Below are positions 8,892 through 17,688 of a DNA stretch of 64,000 nucleotides, piece after piece. Origin of the DNA: JADKAV01 sp037045455 (GTDB lineage: Bacteria > Actinomycetota > Actinomycetes > S36-B12 > UBA10799); contig JBAOIN010000016.1 of assembly GCA_037045455.1 (NCBI GenBank), positions 620,001 through 684,000 on the forward strand, written 5' to 3'. Every line of letters begins with the position of its first letter. Positions within the stretch are counted from its first letter, which is position 1. Under the pieces are notes generated by a model, which had not been told where the DNA came from, ran no database searches, and saw only the letters and a program-made list of their open reading frames with translations. Made by a program: the position numbers and the translations under genes.

Positions 8892-9868
8892 GCCGACCTG
8901 CTTCTGCTGATGCACCCGTGACCAGCACCATCGTGGTGCCGAACACCCACCCGATGGTCGCGCTGCTGGGGGCCAACGACGAGAACGTGCGCCAGTTCGA
9001 GCGCGATTTTCCTGACGTCGACGTGCTCGTCCGTGGTAACGAGATCCACCTGACCGGCGACGTGTCCGAGGTGGGTCTGGCCGAGCAGGCGCTGGCCGAG
9101 ATGCTGGCCATCCTGCGCACCGGCCAGGGCCTTACCCCGGATGCGGTCGAGCGCGCCGTGCAGATGCTGCGGGCCGATCGTTCGGTGTCGCCCTCGCAGT
9201 TGCTGACCGCGAACATCCTGTCGAGTCGGGGCAAGGCGATCCGGGCCAAGACGCTGAACCAGAAGCGCTACGTGGACGCTATCGACGCGAACACGATCGT
9301 CTTCGGAATCGGCCCCGCCGGTACCGGCAAGACCTACCTGGCAGTTGCCAAGGCCGTGCAGGCGCTGCAGAGCAAGCAGGTCAACCGGATCATCCTCACG
9401 CGCCCGGCTGTGGAGGCAGGCGAACGTCTGGGCTTCCTGCCCGGCACCCTCAGCGAGAAGATCGACCCCTACTTGCGGCCGCTGTACGACGCGTTGCACG
9501 ACATGATCGACCCGGATCGGATCCCGCAACTGATGACCAGCGGAACCATCGAAGTCGCTCCGCTTGCCTACATGCGCGGTCGCACCCTCAACGACGCGTT
9601 CATCATTCTCGATGAGGCCCAGAACACCACGCCCGAGCAGATGAAGATGTTCCTCACGCGGTTGGGATTCGGCTCGACGATGGTGGTGACCGGTGACGTC
9701 ACGCAGGTCGACCTGCCGGGTGGCACCTCGAGTGGGCTGCGGGTCGTGCAGGGGATTCTGGACGGTATCGACGACGTGGCCTTCTGCGAACTCACCAGCC
9801 GGGATGTGGTGCGGCACAAGTTGGTCAGCCGTATCGTCGACGCCTACGGCCGCTACGAGGCGCGATGA
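8888..9868 (+). CDS. phoH: PhoH-like ATPase
   Basis: A 326-residue P-loop ATPase of the PhoH/YbeZ family. Walker A is GPAGTGKTYLA and Walker B is FIILDEAQNTT, followed by the family motif MVVTGDVTQVDLP. The N-terminal region is KH-like. YbeZ partners with YbeY in rRNA processing, and ybeY is the next gene, overlapped by ATGA. An upstream GTG at 8876 is in frame, but the ATGA overlap at 8888 favours that start. Confidence 0.96.
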   Translation: MSRPASADAPVTSTIVVPNTHPMVALLGANDENVRQFERDFPDVDVLVRGNEIHLTGDVSEVGLAEQALAEMLAILRTGQGLTPDAVERAVQMLRADRSVSPSQLLTANILSSRGKAIRAKTLNQKRYVDAIDANTIVFGIGPAGTGKTYLAVAKAVQALQSKQVNRIILTRPAVEAGERLGFLPGTLSEKIDPYLRPLYDALHDMIDPDRIPQLMTSGTIEVAPLAYMRGRTLNDAFIILDEAQNTTPEQMKMFLTRLGFGSTMVVTGDVTQVDLPGGTSSGLRVVQGILDGIDDVAFCELTSRDVVRHKLVSRIVDAYGRYEAR

Positions 9869-10323
9869 GCATCGACGTCGTCAACGAGACGGAAGCGACC
9901 ATCGACATCGAGTCGATCAGTTCGCAGGCGCAGTTCATCTTGGACCGGTTGCGCATCCACCCCGGCGCCGAACTTTCTGTGCTGTTCGTGGATGTTCCCA
10001 CCATGACCGACCTGCATGTGCGGTGGATGGACGAACCCGGGCCGACCGACGTGCTCAGCTTCCCGATGGACGAACTCACGCCGCCGCGCGACGACGAGCC
10101 CGCGCCGGAGGGCCTGCTCGGCGATGTCGTGATCTGCCCCGAGGTGGCCCAGGCACAGGCGGGCCAGGCCGGGCATGACGAACGCACCGAACTCGGGGTG
10201 CTGCTGACTCACGGAATTCTGCACTTGTTGGGGTACGACCACGCCGAGCCTGACGAGGAACGTCTGATGTTCGGATTGCAGCGGCGACTACTGGGTGAGT
10301 GGCAGACCGAGGCGGGCTCTTGA
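9865..10323 (+). CDS. ybeY: Endoribonuclease YbeY
   Basis: A 152-residue metal-dependent RNase for 16S rRNA 3' maturation and ribosome quality control. The zinc motif HGILHLLGYDH (three His) is present near the C-terminus, with DVLSFPMDE in the middle. It overlaps phoH at its start and the CBS-domain membrane protein at its end. Confidence 0.97.
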   Translation: MSIDVVNETEATIDIESISSQAQFILDRLRIHPGAELSVLFVDVPTMTDLHVRWMDEPGPTDVLSFPMDELTPPRDDEPAPEGLLGDVVICPEVAQAQAGQAGHDERTELGVLLTHGILHLLGYDHAEPDEERLMFGLQRRLLGEWQTEAGS

Positions 10324-11603
10324 TCGCAGTTCAGATCACGGTTGTCGTCCTGCTCGTGGTTGTCGCCGGACTGCTCGTGGCCGCTGAGACCGCCCTCACC
10401 CGGGTCTCCCGGACGCGTGTGGAGGAACTGGCCGCAGACGGTACGCGAGGTGCGGCGGGCCTGGGCAAGATCGTCGCCGATCGTCCGCGCTACATCAACG
10501 TCCTGCTGTTCCTGCGCATCGTCTGCACCACGACCGCCATCGGCATCGCGACGCTGATCGGCATCGAGTCGCTGGACGCGTCGTTGTGGGTGCAGGTCGC
10601 CGCCCCGGTGGCGATCATGGTGCTGGTCGCCTACATCGTCACCGGCGTCGCGCCCCGGACCCTGGCCCAGCAACATGCCGAACCGGTGGCGCTGGCTGCG
10701 CAGGGACCCGCTCGGTTCCTCGCCGGGCTGCTGAGTCCGTTGGCCTCGCTGCTGATCCTCATCGGCAACGCCATCACGCCCGGCAAGGGCTATCGGGAAG
10801 GGCCGTTCGTCAGCCAGGCCGAACTGCGGGAACTCCTCGACCAGGCCGGCGCGGATGCCGTGATCGAGGACGAGGAGCGGCAGATGCTGCACTCGGTGTT
10901 CGAACTGGGCGACACGCTGGTCCGGGAGGTGATGGTGCCGCGTACCGAGATGGTGTGGATCGAGCGGACCAAGTCGTTGCGGCAAGCGCTGTCGCTGGGA
11001 TTGCGATCGGGTTTCAGCCGGATCCCGGTCGTGGGGGACAACCTCGACGACGTGGTCGGAGTGGTGTACCTGAAGGACGTGACCCGCCGGACGTTCGAGA
11101 GCCGCGATGCCGAACGCAACGAGAAGGTGGACGCAGTGATGCGCCAGCCGCACTTCGTGCCGGACAGCAAGCGCGCCGACGATCTGCTGCGTGACATGCA
11201 GGCTGCCCGGGTGCACATGTCGATCGTGGTGGACGAGTACGGCGGCACAGCGGGTCTGGTGACCATCGAGGACATCCTCGAGGAGATCGTGGGGGAGATC
11301 GCCGACGAGTACGACGTCGCCGAGATCCCAGACGTGCTGGCTCTGGGCGACGGCCGCTTCCGGGTCAACGCCCGGTTGTCGGTGGACGACCTCGCGGAGG
11401 TGGTTCCTATTGGTGTCAGTAGTGAGGTCGAGGACGTGGACACGGTTGCCGGGCTGCTGGCTCGCCGGTTGGGGGTGGTGCCGATTCCTGGGACGCACAT
11501 TGACATCGACGGCTACAGACTGACCGCCGAGCAGGCCGCCGGCCGGCGCAACCGCATCGGGACCGTGGTGATCGAACCGATAGGGGATGGCGATGACACC
11601 TGA
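10320..11603 (+). CDS. CBS-domain membrane protein, CNNM/CorC (hemolysin C-like) family
   Basis: About 427 residues: an N-terminal DUF21/CNNM membrane domain (VQITVVVLLVVVAGLLVAAE and further helices to about residue 140), then a paired CBS module (VMVPRTEMVWI to SIVVDEYGGTAGLVTIEDILEEIVGEI) and a CorC/HlyC C-terminal domain. Related proteins act in Mg2+/divalent cation transport. I prefer the TTG at 10320, which overlaps the ybeY stop and has GAGG 7 nt upstream; the GTG at 10299 is the alternative. Confidence 0.93.
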   Translation: MIAVQITVVVLLVVVAGLLVAAETALTRVSRTRVEELAADGTRGAAGLGKIVADRPRYINVLLFLRIVCTTTAIGIATLIGIESLDASLWVQVAAPVAIMVLVAYIVTGVAPRTLAQQHAEPVALAAQGPARFLAGLLSPLASLLILIGNAITPGKGYREGPFVSQAELRELLDQAGADAVIEDEERQMLHSVFELGDTLVREVMVPRTEMVWIERTKSLRQALSLGLRSGFSRIPVVGDNLDDVVGVVYLKDVTRRTFESRDAERNEKVDAVMRQPHFVPDSKRADDLLRDMQAARVHMSIVVDEYGGTAGLVTIEDILEEIVGEIADEYDVAEIPDVLALGDGRFRVNARLSVDDLAEVVPIGVSSEVEDVDTVAGLLARRLGVVPIPGTHIDIDGYRLTAEQAAGRRNRIGTVVIEPIGDGDDT

Positions 11604-11910
11604 GGACGAGAAGCTGGTCGCGTTGGCTCGCTCCGCGCGGGCCCGCATCCAGGCTGTGCAGGGCGCCGCGGTGCGCGACGAGACCGGCCGCAGTTACGCC
11701 GGTGCCACAATTGCGCTGCCGTCGCTGCAGCTCAGTGCCTTGGACCTCGCGGTGGCGCAGGCTGTCGCAGCCGGGGCTTCGGGCCTGGAGGCCGCCGTGG
11801 TCGTGGGTGGGGAGTCGCCGGCGGTCGACGCAGTGCGGGATCTCCGCACCGGTGTTCCCGTGTGGCACTGCGATTCCCGCGGCCAGGTGCTTGCCGAGTT
11901 GCGCTCATGA
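11593..11910 (+). CDS. Cytidine deaminase-like protein, apparently without the zinc site
   Basis: A 105-residue protein in the slot occupied in mycobacteria by the small conserved gene between the CBS protein and era. The stretch GRSYAGATIALPSLQLSALDLAVAQAVAAG recalls the cytidine deaminase fold. The canonical zinc ligands (Cys/His-Ala-Glu and PCxxC) are missing: only one Cys is present, in VWHCDSRG. It is therefore unlikely to be a conventional deaminase. ATG 11593 has AGGGG at good spacing; it overlaps the upstream stop and its own stop overlaps era. Confidence 0.85.
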   Translation: MTPEDEKLVALARSARARIQAVQGAAVRDETGRSYAGATIALPSLQLSALDLAVAQAVAAGASGLEAAVVVGGESPAVDAVRDLRTGVPVWHCDSRGQVLAELRS

Positions 11911-12806
11911 GTCGCTCCGGGTTCGCGATCCTGGTCGGCCGGCCCAATGTGGGTAAGTCGACGCTGACCAATGCCCTGGTGGGGGCGGAGGTGGCGATCA
12001 CCTCGTCGCGGCCGCAGACGACCCGCCACACGATTCGCGGCGTGCGCAACGTGGGGGAGGACCAGATCATCCTGGTCGACACCCCCGGCATTCACCGTCC
12101 CCGGACGTTGCTCGGGCGGCGGCTGAACGACCTCGTGCTGGCGACGCTGACCGAGGTGGACGTGGTGGTCTTCTGCTTGCCCGCCGACCAGAAGATCGGG
12201 CCGGGGGACCGGTTCATCGCCGAGCGGCTTGCTGACTTGCGGCGGCAGAAGCTGGTCATCGCGGTGACGAAGGCCGACCTGGTGAGCCGGGATGCACTGG
12301 CCGTGTCGCTGCAGGGGGCTGCCGAGTTCGCGTCCGAGATGGGGCTGACGGTTGCCGAGTACGTGCCGGTCTCCGGCGTGGACGGTTCGAACGTCGAGGA
12401 ACTGGCCCACGTGCTGGCCGGGTTGATGCCGGACGGGCCGCCGCTGTTCGGTGACCAGATTAGCGACCAGCCGGAGCGGGTGGTGGTGGCCGAGCTGATC
12501 CGGCAGGCCGCGCTGGAGCGGTTGCACGACGAGTTGCCGCACTCGGTGGCCGTGGACATCGACGAGATGGGCCCGCGCGAGGACCGCGACGATCTGATCG
12601 ACATCTACGCCGTGCTGTACGTGGAGCGGGATTCCCAGAAGCCGATCATCCTGGGCCGGCGCGGTCAGCAGCTCAAGGAGATCGGCGCTCAGGCCCGTGG
12701 TCGGATCGAGGCGCTGCTGGGGTCGAAGGTCTACCTCAACCTGCACGTGAAGGTTGCCAAGGACTGGCAGAACAGCCCCGGGGCGCTGCGGCGGTTAGGG
12801 TTCTGA
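11907..12806 (+). CDS. era: GTPase Era
   Basis: A 299-residue Ras-like GTPase with a C-terminal KH domain that binds 16S rRNA during 30S assembly. G1 GRPNVGKST, G2-region SSRPQTTRHTIRG, G3 DTPGIH and G4 TKAD are all present. The KH part includes PIILGRRGQQLKEIGAQAR. The start overlaps the preceding stop (ATGA at 11907). It is the last gene of the hrcA-led cluster and is followed by a hairpin. Confidence 0.98.
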   Translation: MSRSGFAILVGRPNVGKSTLTNALVGAEVAITSSRPQTTRHTIRGVRNVGEDQIILVDTPGIHRPRTLLGRRLNDLVLATLTEVDVVVFCLPADQKIGPGDRFIAERLADLRRQKLVIAVTKADLVSRDALAVSLQGAAEFASEMGLTVAEYVPVSGVDGSNVEELAHVLAGLMPDGPPLFGDQISDQPERVVVAELIRQAALERLHDELPHSVAVDIDEMGPREDRDDLIDIYAVLYVERDSQKPIILGRRGQQLKEIGAQARGRIEALLGSKVYLNLHVKVAKDWQNSPGALRRLGF

Positions 12807-12815
12807 TTGTCGGGA

Positions 12816-12831
12816 GGGCGAGTGCTCGCCC
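12816..12831 (+). terminator. Hairpin after era
   Basis: GGGCGAG-TG-CTCGCCC is a perfect 7-bp stem with a 2-nt loop, 10 nt after the era stop. It lacks a T-tract. Confidence 0.65.
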
Positions 12832-12903
12832 GGGCGATCCTCAGATTCCGGCTGACTTTGAGATTTCAGACGTGTAGCCACGGATTCCAGAACGGGGGAC
12901 GAG

Positions 12904-13572
12904 ATGAAGATTCGCACCATTTCGATGACCTTGCTTACCTTCCTGCCGGTAACACTTGTGATGCTTACGCAGGTTCCCGCTCAAGCCGCGATGGAACCTG
13001 TGCATCAGTGCAGTGCGTATGCGCGGGCTACCATCAAGGCCAGTTGGTTCTGTCTTGAGGGAACCCTTCGCGCTCAAGAGGTAGGCGAACAGATCATTGC
13101 AAGGTCAGTGGGCGTCACGCCCCTGAACGTCACCAGCAGTTACACGGCCCAGACTACAAAATCGGCAACGTACGGGATCGGGTCTAGCGCGATCGGAACG
13201 TTCCAGGTCAAACTCAAGACGAGCCTGAACGGTCGCTCCGCAAGGTGGCAAGTGATCGTAACCAAAACGAGTGGACCTAAGTTCACGCTGCGCCGCCTCT
13301 TCATCAACTGTCGCGAGGAGCAGCCGGGCCCTGATTCCAACTGCGGTGTTCACGCAGCAGACAACGGTAATGGAGTCGTCCAAGTCGGACCATCGGCATG
13401 GACTGGCCCATGGGTTCAGGGAAACTACCTCTCGGACAGCAACCCCTATCACGCCGATCTTGCTGGCTACGTCGAACCGTCAGGCTACAGCGCATCCATC
13501 GCCATGGAAAACCTCAGGTCGGATACGTTCTATTGCTGGGGAAACCAGAACGACAGGTGCTACTTCCAGTGA
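12904..13572 (+). CDS. Cys-rich exported protein of unknown function
   Basis: A 222-residue protein with a clear signal peptide (MKIRTISMTLLTFLPVTLVM, cleavage likely after AQA). The mature part has six Cys (HQC, WFC, INC, SNC, FYC, DRC), suggesting three disulfides. I recognise no family. Codon use is less GC-biased than in its neighbours, and it interrupts the era-recO neighbourhood, which suggests accessory DNA. A small unknown gene overlaps its stop (GTGA). Confidence 0.7.
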   Translation: MKIRTISMTLLTFLPVTLVMLTQVPAQAAMEPVHQCSAYARATIKASWFCLEGTLRAQEVGEQIIARSVGVTPLNVTSSYTAQTTKSATYGIGSSAIGTFQVKLKTSLNGRSARWQVIVTKTSGPKFTLRRLFINCREEQPGPDSNCGVHAADNGNGVVQVGPSAWTGPWVQGNYLSDSNPYHADLAGYVEPSGYSASIAMENLRSDTFYCWGNQNDRCYFQ

Positions 13573-13953
13573 GCGTGACTTCGGAACGAAATCGGTGGAA
13601 AAACGTTCCGGATTCCGGGCGACCGACAACTGAACGCTGGCGGATCGCCGAGATTGATACGGAGTACCTGGTCATTTGGGCGTGTCCTGAAGCAGCAAGA
13701 CGAGAAGTCGCAAGCGATGCCGAAACTGATGTCGATCGACGCGCTGCCTTTGCACAGTGGGGGCTGGAGGCTCCGCCCGCCGGCTACGCGTGGTATTACC
13801 GCGTTCCCTCGTGTTTCCCTGACTGGCAAGCCTTCGATCGATTTCTCAACGAAGCGATCTCACGAGAAGTTAGCGGCTCTTCCCTCGGTGGACAAGGTGG
13901 CGGCCTTGTTCAATCGCATCGTGCCACCCCTCTATGACGCCGCCCCCGGTTGA
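13569..13953 (+). CDS. Hypothetical protein (one frame break)
   Basis: The GTG start overlaps the previous stop. The first frame reads VSVTSERNRWKNVPDSG to DWQAFDRFLNEAI. After about 13856 the next frame continues convincingly as HEKLAALPSVDKVAALFNRIVPPLYDAAPG to the TGA at 13951. One extra base near 13856 reconciles them, giving about 127 residues. The middle (YAWYYRVPSCFPDWQAFDRFL) is rich in aromatic residues. I do not recognise the family. It is probably co-transcribed with the secreted gene before it. Confidence 0.55.
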
Positions 13954-13956
13954 GTG

Positions 13957-14004
13957 CGGCAAGAACGGCAATCGACAGGAAGACCGAGGGACGGTTTCTT
14001 GCCG
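13957..14004. terminator. Inverted repeat between convergent genes
   Basis: CGGCAAGAA (13957-13965) pairs with TTCTTGCCG (13996-14004). It sits between the plus-strand hypothetical gene and the minus-strand AI-2E gene and may terminate both. Confidence 0.5.
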
Positions 14005-14026
14005 TTCGACCCCCTGACAGGCCGAC

Positions 14027-15181
14027 TCACGCCGGATCGGGCTGCGGCTTCTCCTCGCCGGGCATGTCCAACTCCGGGATCACGTCGTAGCGCTTGGTGT
14101 AGGCCTGCGCGAACGCCAGCACCGCGGCGGCCACCGGGATACCGATCAGCGCGCCGATCGGCCCGAACAACGCCGCACCCGCGATCACGGAACCGAACGC
14201 GACCGCCGGGTGGATGTCCATCGTCCGGGCGCTGATGCGCGGGGAGAAGAAGTAGTTCTCGATCTGCTGGTAGGCGGTCGCGAAGATGATCACCCACACG
14301 GCGTCCAGCGGCTGGTCGGACAGGATCGCGATCAACGCGGGTAGCGCAACCGCCAGATACGTCCCGACCGTCGGGATGAATTGGCTGATCAGACCCATCC
14401 ACAGCGCCAGCGGCAGCCAGTAGTCCAGCCCGATGAGCAAGAAGAAGATCGCCGAGAAGAACGCGGACAGCGCCGCCAGGCCGAGCCGCGAGATCACGAA
14501 CCCACCGGCCTTCTCTGTGGTGATCGTCCAGAGATCGTTGAACACCTCCTGCTGGTGCCGGGGCAACAGTGAGGCGACGTGGCGACGCAACTTGGGGCCG
14601 TCCGCGGCGAAGTAGAAGGCGAACAGCAGCAGAGTGAAGCCCTGGAAGACGATCCCCACCGCCGAGCTCAGCACGCCCAGGACACCGCCGGCCGCCTGGC
14701 TGGCGTACTTGCCGACGTCCGAGGGGCTCAGGTTGAGCTGGTCGATGATCGTGTTCGGATCCAGCCCCAGGTTGAACCGTTCGTTCAGCCAGTCGATGAC
14801 GTTCTGGATGATGTCCGGCGCGGCTTGCACCAGAGCAGTGATCTGGGAGGCGAACAGCTGCCCGAACGCGATGAAGAAGATGCCTGCGAACACGGCCAGC
14901 ACGATGAAGACGAACATCGTGCCCAGCCCTCGCGGCCAGCCCCACCGCACATTCAGCCGGGTCACGATCGGGTCGATCGCCAGCCCGAGCAACCATGCCA
15001 GTAGCAGCAGGAACAGGAAGTTGCCCACGGACTTCCAGGCCCACATGAACACGAAGAAGAGGGCCAGCAGGACCAGCACGCCGAGCGCGGAACGCCGCAC
15101 CCAGCCCGGATCCAAGCGCACTCTGACGACGGGGATCTGCTCTTCGTCGTTGGTCTTGCTCTCGCTCGCCACGACGTTCAC
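14027..15181 (-). CDS. AI-2E family transporter (YdiK/PerM-like permease)
   Basis: A membrane protein of about 384 residues with the AI-2E/PerM plan: N-terminal transmembrane pairs, a long soluble segment (QAAPDIIQNVIDWLNERFNL), then further helices containing SQFIPTVGTYLAVALPALIA and the conserved C-terminal GPIGALIGIPVAAAVLAF. Members export autoinducer-2 or act as Na+/H+ exchangers; the substrate here is unknown. The GTG at 15181 is tentative, and GTG 15172 is also possible. It is divergent from recO. Confidence 0.9.
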   Translation of the reverse strand: MNVVASESKTNDEEQIPVVRVRLDPGWVRRSALGVLVLLALFFVFMWAWKSVGNFLFLLLLAWLLGLAIDPIVTRLNVRWGWPRGLGTMFVFIVLAVFAGIFFIAFGQLFASQITALVQAAPDIIQNVIDWLNERFNLGLDPNTIIDQLNLSPSDVGKYASQAAGGVLGVLSSAVGIVFQGFTLLLFAFYFAADGPKLRRHVASLLPRHQQEVFNDLWTITTEKAGGFVISRLGLAALSAFFSAIFFLLIGLDYWLPLALWMGLISQFIPTVGTYLAVALPALIAILSDQPLDAVWVIIFATAYQQIENYFFSPRISARTMDIHPAVAFGSVIAGAALFGPIGALIGIPVAAAVLAFAQAYTKRYDVIPELDMPGEEKPQPDPA

Positions 15182-15222
15182 GGTACCCACGCTGCACGCC
15201 CGCACCCGGGAAGCGGGGCACA

Positions 15223-16017
15223 ATGGCAAGCGTGGCCCAGCGCATAGAAGACGTTGCCGTGGTGCTGCGGTCATACCAACTGGGTGAAGCCGACCGAATC
15301 CTCAGCCTGCTGACCCAGGACCACGGACTGCTGCGTGCGGTGGCCAAGGGGGTGCGTAAGCCGTCGTCGCGCTTCGGCTCCCGGCTGCAGCCGCTGAACC
15401 ACGTGCACGTGACCATCTACCAGGGCCGCTCCCTGGGCACGATCAGCGCCGTGGATTCCGTGCGGCTGTATGGCTCGGAGATCGCCGGGGATTACGTTCG
15501 CTGGTCTGCCGGACACGTTCTCGCCGAAGCCACCGAACGGCTGGTTCCCGAGGAGCAGGAGCCCGCTCGGCCGCACTACCGGCTGCTGGTCAGCGGCTTG
15601 GCGGCACTGGCTCAGGATCAGCGCGACCCGCGGTTGGTGATCGATGCGTTCCTGTTGCGCTCGCTGGCGACCGGCGGCTGGGCGCCGAGCTTTGGCGACT
15701 GTGCCCAATGTGGGGCGGTAGGGCCGCATCCGTGGGTGCACCTGCCTTCGGGTGGCGCGGTCTGTGAGCATTGCCGGCCATCGGGTGCGGTGTCGATCAG
15801 TCCCGCCACGTCGGCCCTGCTGGGTGCCTTGCTGAGCGGGGACTGGGACCGCACCTCGCAGGCCGGTTCCACTGCGCGGCGGGCGGCCTCCGGCGTGGTG
15901 GCGGCGTACTTGCAGCTGCACCTCGAGCGGGAGCTGCGCTCGCTGCCGATCGCCGACAAGGCATGGCTGTCGGAGCTGTCCTACAAGCTCACCGGCGACC
16001 AGGACGTGGTCGCGTGA
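15223..16017 (+). CDS. recO: DNA repair protein RecO
   Basis: A 264-residue recombination mediator that loads RecA with RecR in the RecF pathway. The N-terminal OB fold (VVLRSYQLGEADRILSLLTQDHG) is followed by a helical part with a zinc motif, CAQC...CEHC. The start ATG at 15223 matches family members. The stop overlaps the uppS start (GTGA), the usual actinobacterial recO-uppS pairing. Confidence 0.96.
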   Translation: MASVAQRIEDVAVVLRSYQLGEADRILSLLTQDHGLLRAVAKGVRKPSSRFGSRLQPLNHVHVTIYQGRSLGTISAVDSVRLYGSEIAGDYVRWSAGHVLAEATERLVPEEQEPARPHYRLLVSGLAALAQDQRDPRLVIDAFLLRSLATGGWAPSFGDCAQCGAVGPHPWVHLPSGGAVCEHCRPSGAVSISPATSALLGALLSGDWDRTSQAGSTARRAASGVVAAYLQLHLERELRSLPIADKAWLSELSYKLTGDQDVVA

Positions 16018-16787
16018 CGTACCGTTTGCCGACTCCGCACCAAAGCGGCGCGACGCCACCGCCTTTGTCCCTCGACCAGGTCCCGCGTCATGTCGCGGTC
16101 GTGATGGACGGCAACGGCCGTTGGGCACAAGAACGCGGTCTGCCCCGCACGTCCGGACACGAAGCAGGGGAGGCCAGCCTGCTGGATTGCGTCCACGGCG
16201 CGCTGGAACTGGGCGTCGGCTGGCTGTCGGCCTACGCGTTCAGCACCGAGAACTGGCGGCGCTCACCGGACGAGGTGAAGTTCCTGATGGGGTTCAATCG
16301 CGACGTCATCCGGCGCCGGCGCGACGAGATGAACGCGATGGGCGTGCGCGTGCGCTGGGCAGGTCGCCGACCACGGTTGTGGCGCAGTGTCATCCGGGAA
16401 CTCGAGATCGCCGAGGAGATGACCAAGCACAACGACAAGCTCACGCTGACGATGTGCGTGAACTACGGGGGCCGGGCGGAGATCGCCGACGCCGCGGCTG
16501 CCCTGGCTCGCGATGTCAAAGCCGGGCGGTTGGACCCGGACAAGGTCACCGAGAAGACTCTGGCGCGTTATCTGTACCAGCCCGCCATGCCTGACGTGGA
16601 CCTGTTCGTGCGGTCCAGCGGGGAGCAGCGGACCAGCAACTTCCTGGTGTGGCAAGCGGCCTATGCGGAGATGGTCTTCCTGGACACCCTGTGGCCGGAC
16701 TTCGACCGCCGGCATCTGTGGTACGCCTGCGAGCTGTACGCCGCGCGGGAACGCCGGTACGGGGGAGTGCCACAAGCTCCCGCCTGA
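16014..16787 (+). CDS. uppS: Isoprenyl (undecaprenyl/decaprenyl) diphosphate synthase
   Basis: A 257-residue cis-prenyltransferase that makes the lipid carrier for cell-wall precursors. The catalytic motif VVMDGNGRWA (Asp about residue 32), YAFSTENWRRS and the C-terminal DLFVRSSGEQRTSNFLVWQAAYAE are intact. The GTG at 16014 overlaps the recO stop, so translation is coupled. The actual chain length cannot be read from the sequence. Confidence 0.95.
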   Translation: MTYRLPTPHQSGATPPPLSLDQVPRHVAVVMDGNGRWAQERGLPRTSGHEAGEASLLDCVHGALELGVGWLSAYAFSTENWRRSPDEVKFLMGFNRDVIRRRRDEMNAMGVRVRWAGRRPRLWRSVIRELEIAEEMTKHNDKLTLTMCVNYGGRAEIADAAAALARDVKAGRLDPDKVTEKTLARYLYQPAMPDVDLFVRSSGEQRTSNFLVWQAAYAEMVFLDTLWPDFDRRHLWYACELYAARERRYGGVPQAPA

Positions 16788-16790
16788 TTG

Positions 16791-16835
16791 TCGCGTTGTC
16801 GGCGCGACACGCCGAGGTTAGCGCCGACAACGCAA
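16791..16835. terminator. Bidirectional hairpin between uppS and the lipoprotein gene
   Basis: TCGCGTTGTCGGCGC (16791-16805) pairs with GCGCCGACAACGCAA (16821-16835), with one mismatch at the base of the stem. The gene before is on the plus strand and the gene after on the minus strand. Confidence 0.75.
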
Positions 16836-16839
16836 CAAA

Positions 16840-17688
16840 TCAGCCCGGCCGGTCGGTGGCAGACGGCACCACCAGCGGGCAATCCTGGTGGTCGGCGATC
16901 TCCTGCCCCGTGTCCAGCACGCCCTGCAGCAGGTCGTCGTTCGGGGCCTTCTCGGTGAGTGTGTCCACGGGCAGAGCCTTGACGTCGTACCTGGCCGCTT
17001 GTGCCCGCACCGCAGCTTCCGCGTCGATCGTGAAGTACAGCGCTCGCACCGGTTCCCGCTGCGGCTTCCACAGGATCAGCGGCACCTGGTCGAACGCGTA
17101 TGCCCTGGCCAGATACCCCAGGACCGGCGCCTCGACCACCAGGGTCGGGATGCGACACGGGCTCAGGATCTCCTGCAAGCGCTGATCCACCGCCAGGCTG
17201 TCGGCTTCGACATCCAGTGAGCGCACCCCGTAGTACTGGGTCGCCATGTACGGCACCCTGTTCACCTTGGCCATCGTCTTGGCCAAGGTGCCTGCCATCG
17301 TGGCCACGTTCACAGGGTCGAACCAGACGTAGGGGTCACGCTTCTCGCGGTCCCTGGGATCGGCCAGCCGCTTGATGTCCGCAGTGAGATCCACGACGGT
17401 TTCGGTGGGCAGTGTCGCCACAGCGGCGTCCACGTCGGGATTGATGTCCGGGACGTAGGCGACCAAGTCGGCGCCGCTGGTCCGGAGGTCGGCGGCGCCC
17501 ACCTCTCGGACGTCGATCGCGTCGCCGCCAACCCGCTGCGCCAGCCAGGCCGACGGGAAATCGGCCACGGCCACGCTGACTGTAGGAGGAACGCCGCCGG
17601 ACGTTGTCGGTGCCGCGCTCCCGACTCCTCGCGTGCACCCGGTAAGTGCCGCGATCACCAGCAGGGGAGCCAGGACTCGGGCGATCAT
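16840..17688 (-). CDS. ZnuA/TroA-like lipoprotein lacking the metal His ligands
   Basis: A 282-residue lipoprotein (VIAALTGC lipobox) resembling cluster-9 metal ABC substrate-binding proteins. The alignable landmarks have lost the ligands. DPYVWFDPVNVATMAGTLAKTM corresponds to the DPHxWLDP motif with Tyr for His. VVEAPVLGYLARAYAF corresponds to the HDAFGYLARRY motif with no His. The first His loop (VAYVPDINPDVDAAV) also has none. It is therefore probably not a zinc/manganese carrier of the usual kind. No ABC permease or ATPase is adjacent. Its ATG overlaps the stop of the small membrane protein upstream. Confidence 0.8.
   Translation of the reverse strand: MIARVLAPLLVIAALTGCTRGVGSAAPTTSGGVPPTVSVAVADFPSAWLAQRVGGDAIDVREVGAADLRTSGADLVAYVPDINPDVDAAVATLPTETVVDLTADIKRLADPRDREKRDPYVWFDPVNVATMAGTLAKTMAKVNRVPYMATQYYGVRSLDVEADSLAVDQRLQEILSPCRIPTLVVEAPVLGYLARAYAFDQVPLILWKPQREPVRALYFTIDAEAAVRAQAARYDVKALPVDTLTEKAPNDDLLQGVLDTGQEIADHQDCPLVVPSATDRPG

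Noticed and set aside
13932..15416. A 494-codon minus-strand frame over the AI-2E transporter
   Set aside because: It is the shifted frame of the transporter gene and lacks hydrophobic segments; the frame ending at 14027 has the family motifs.
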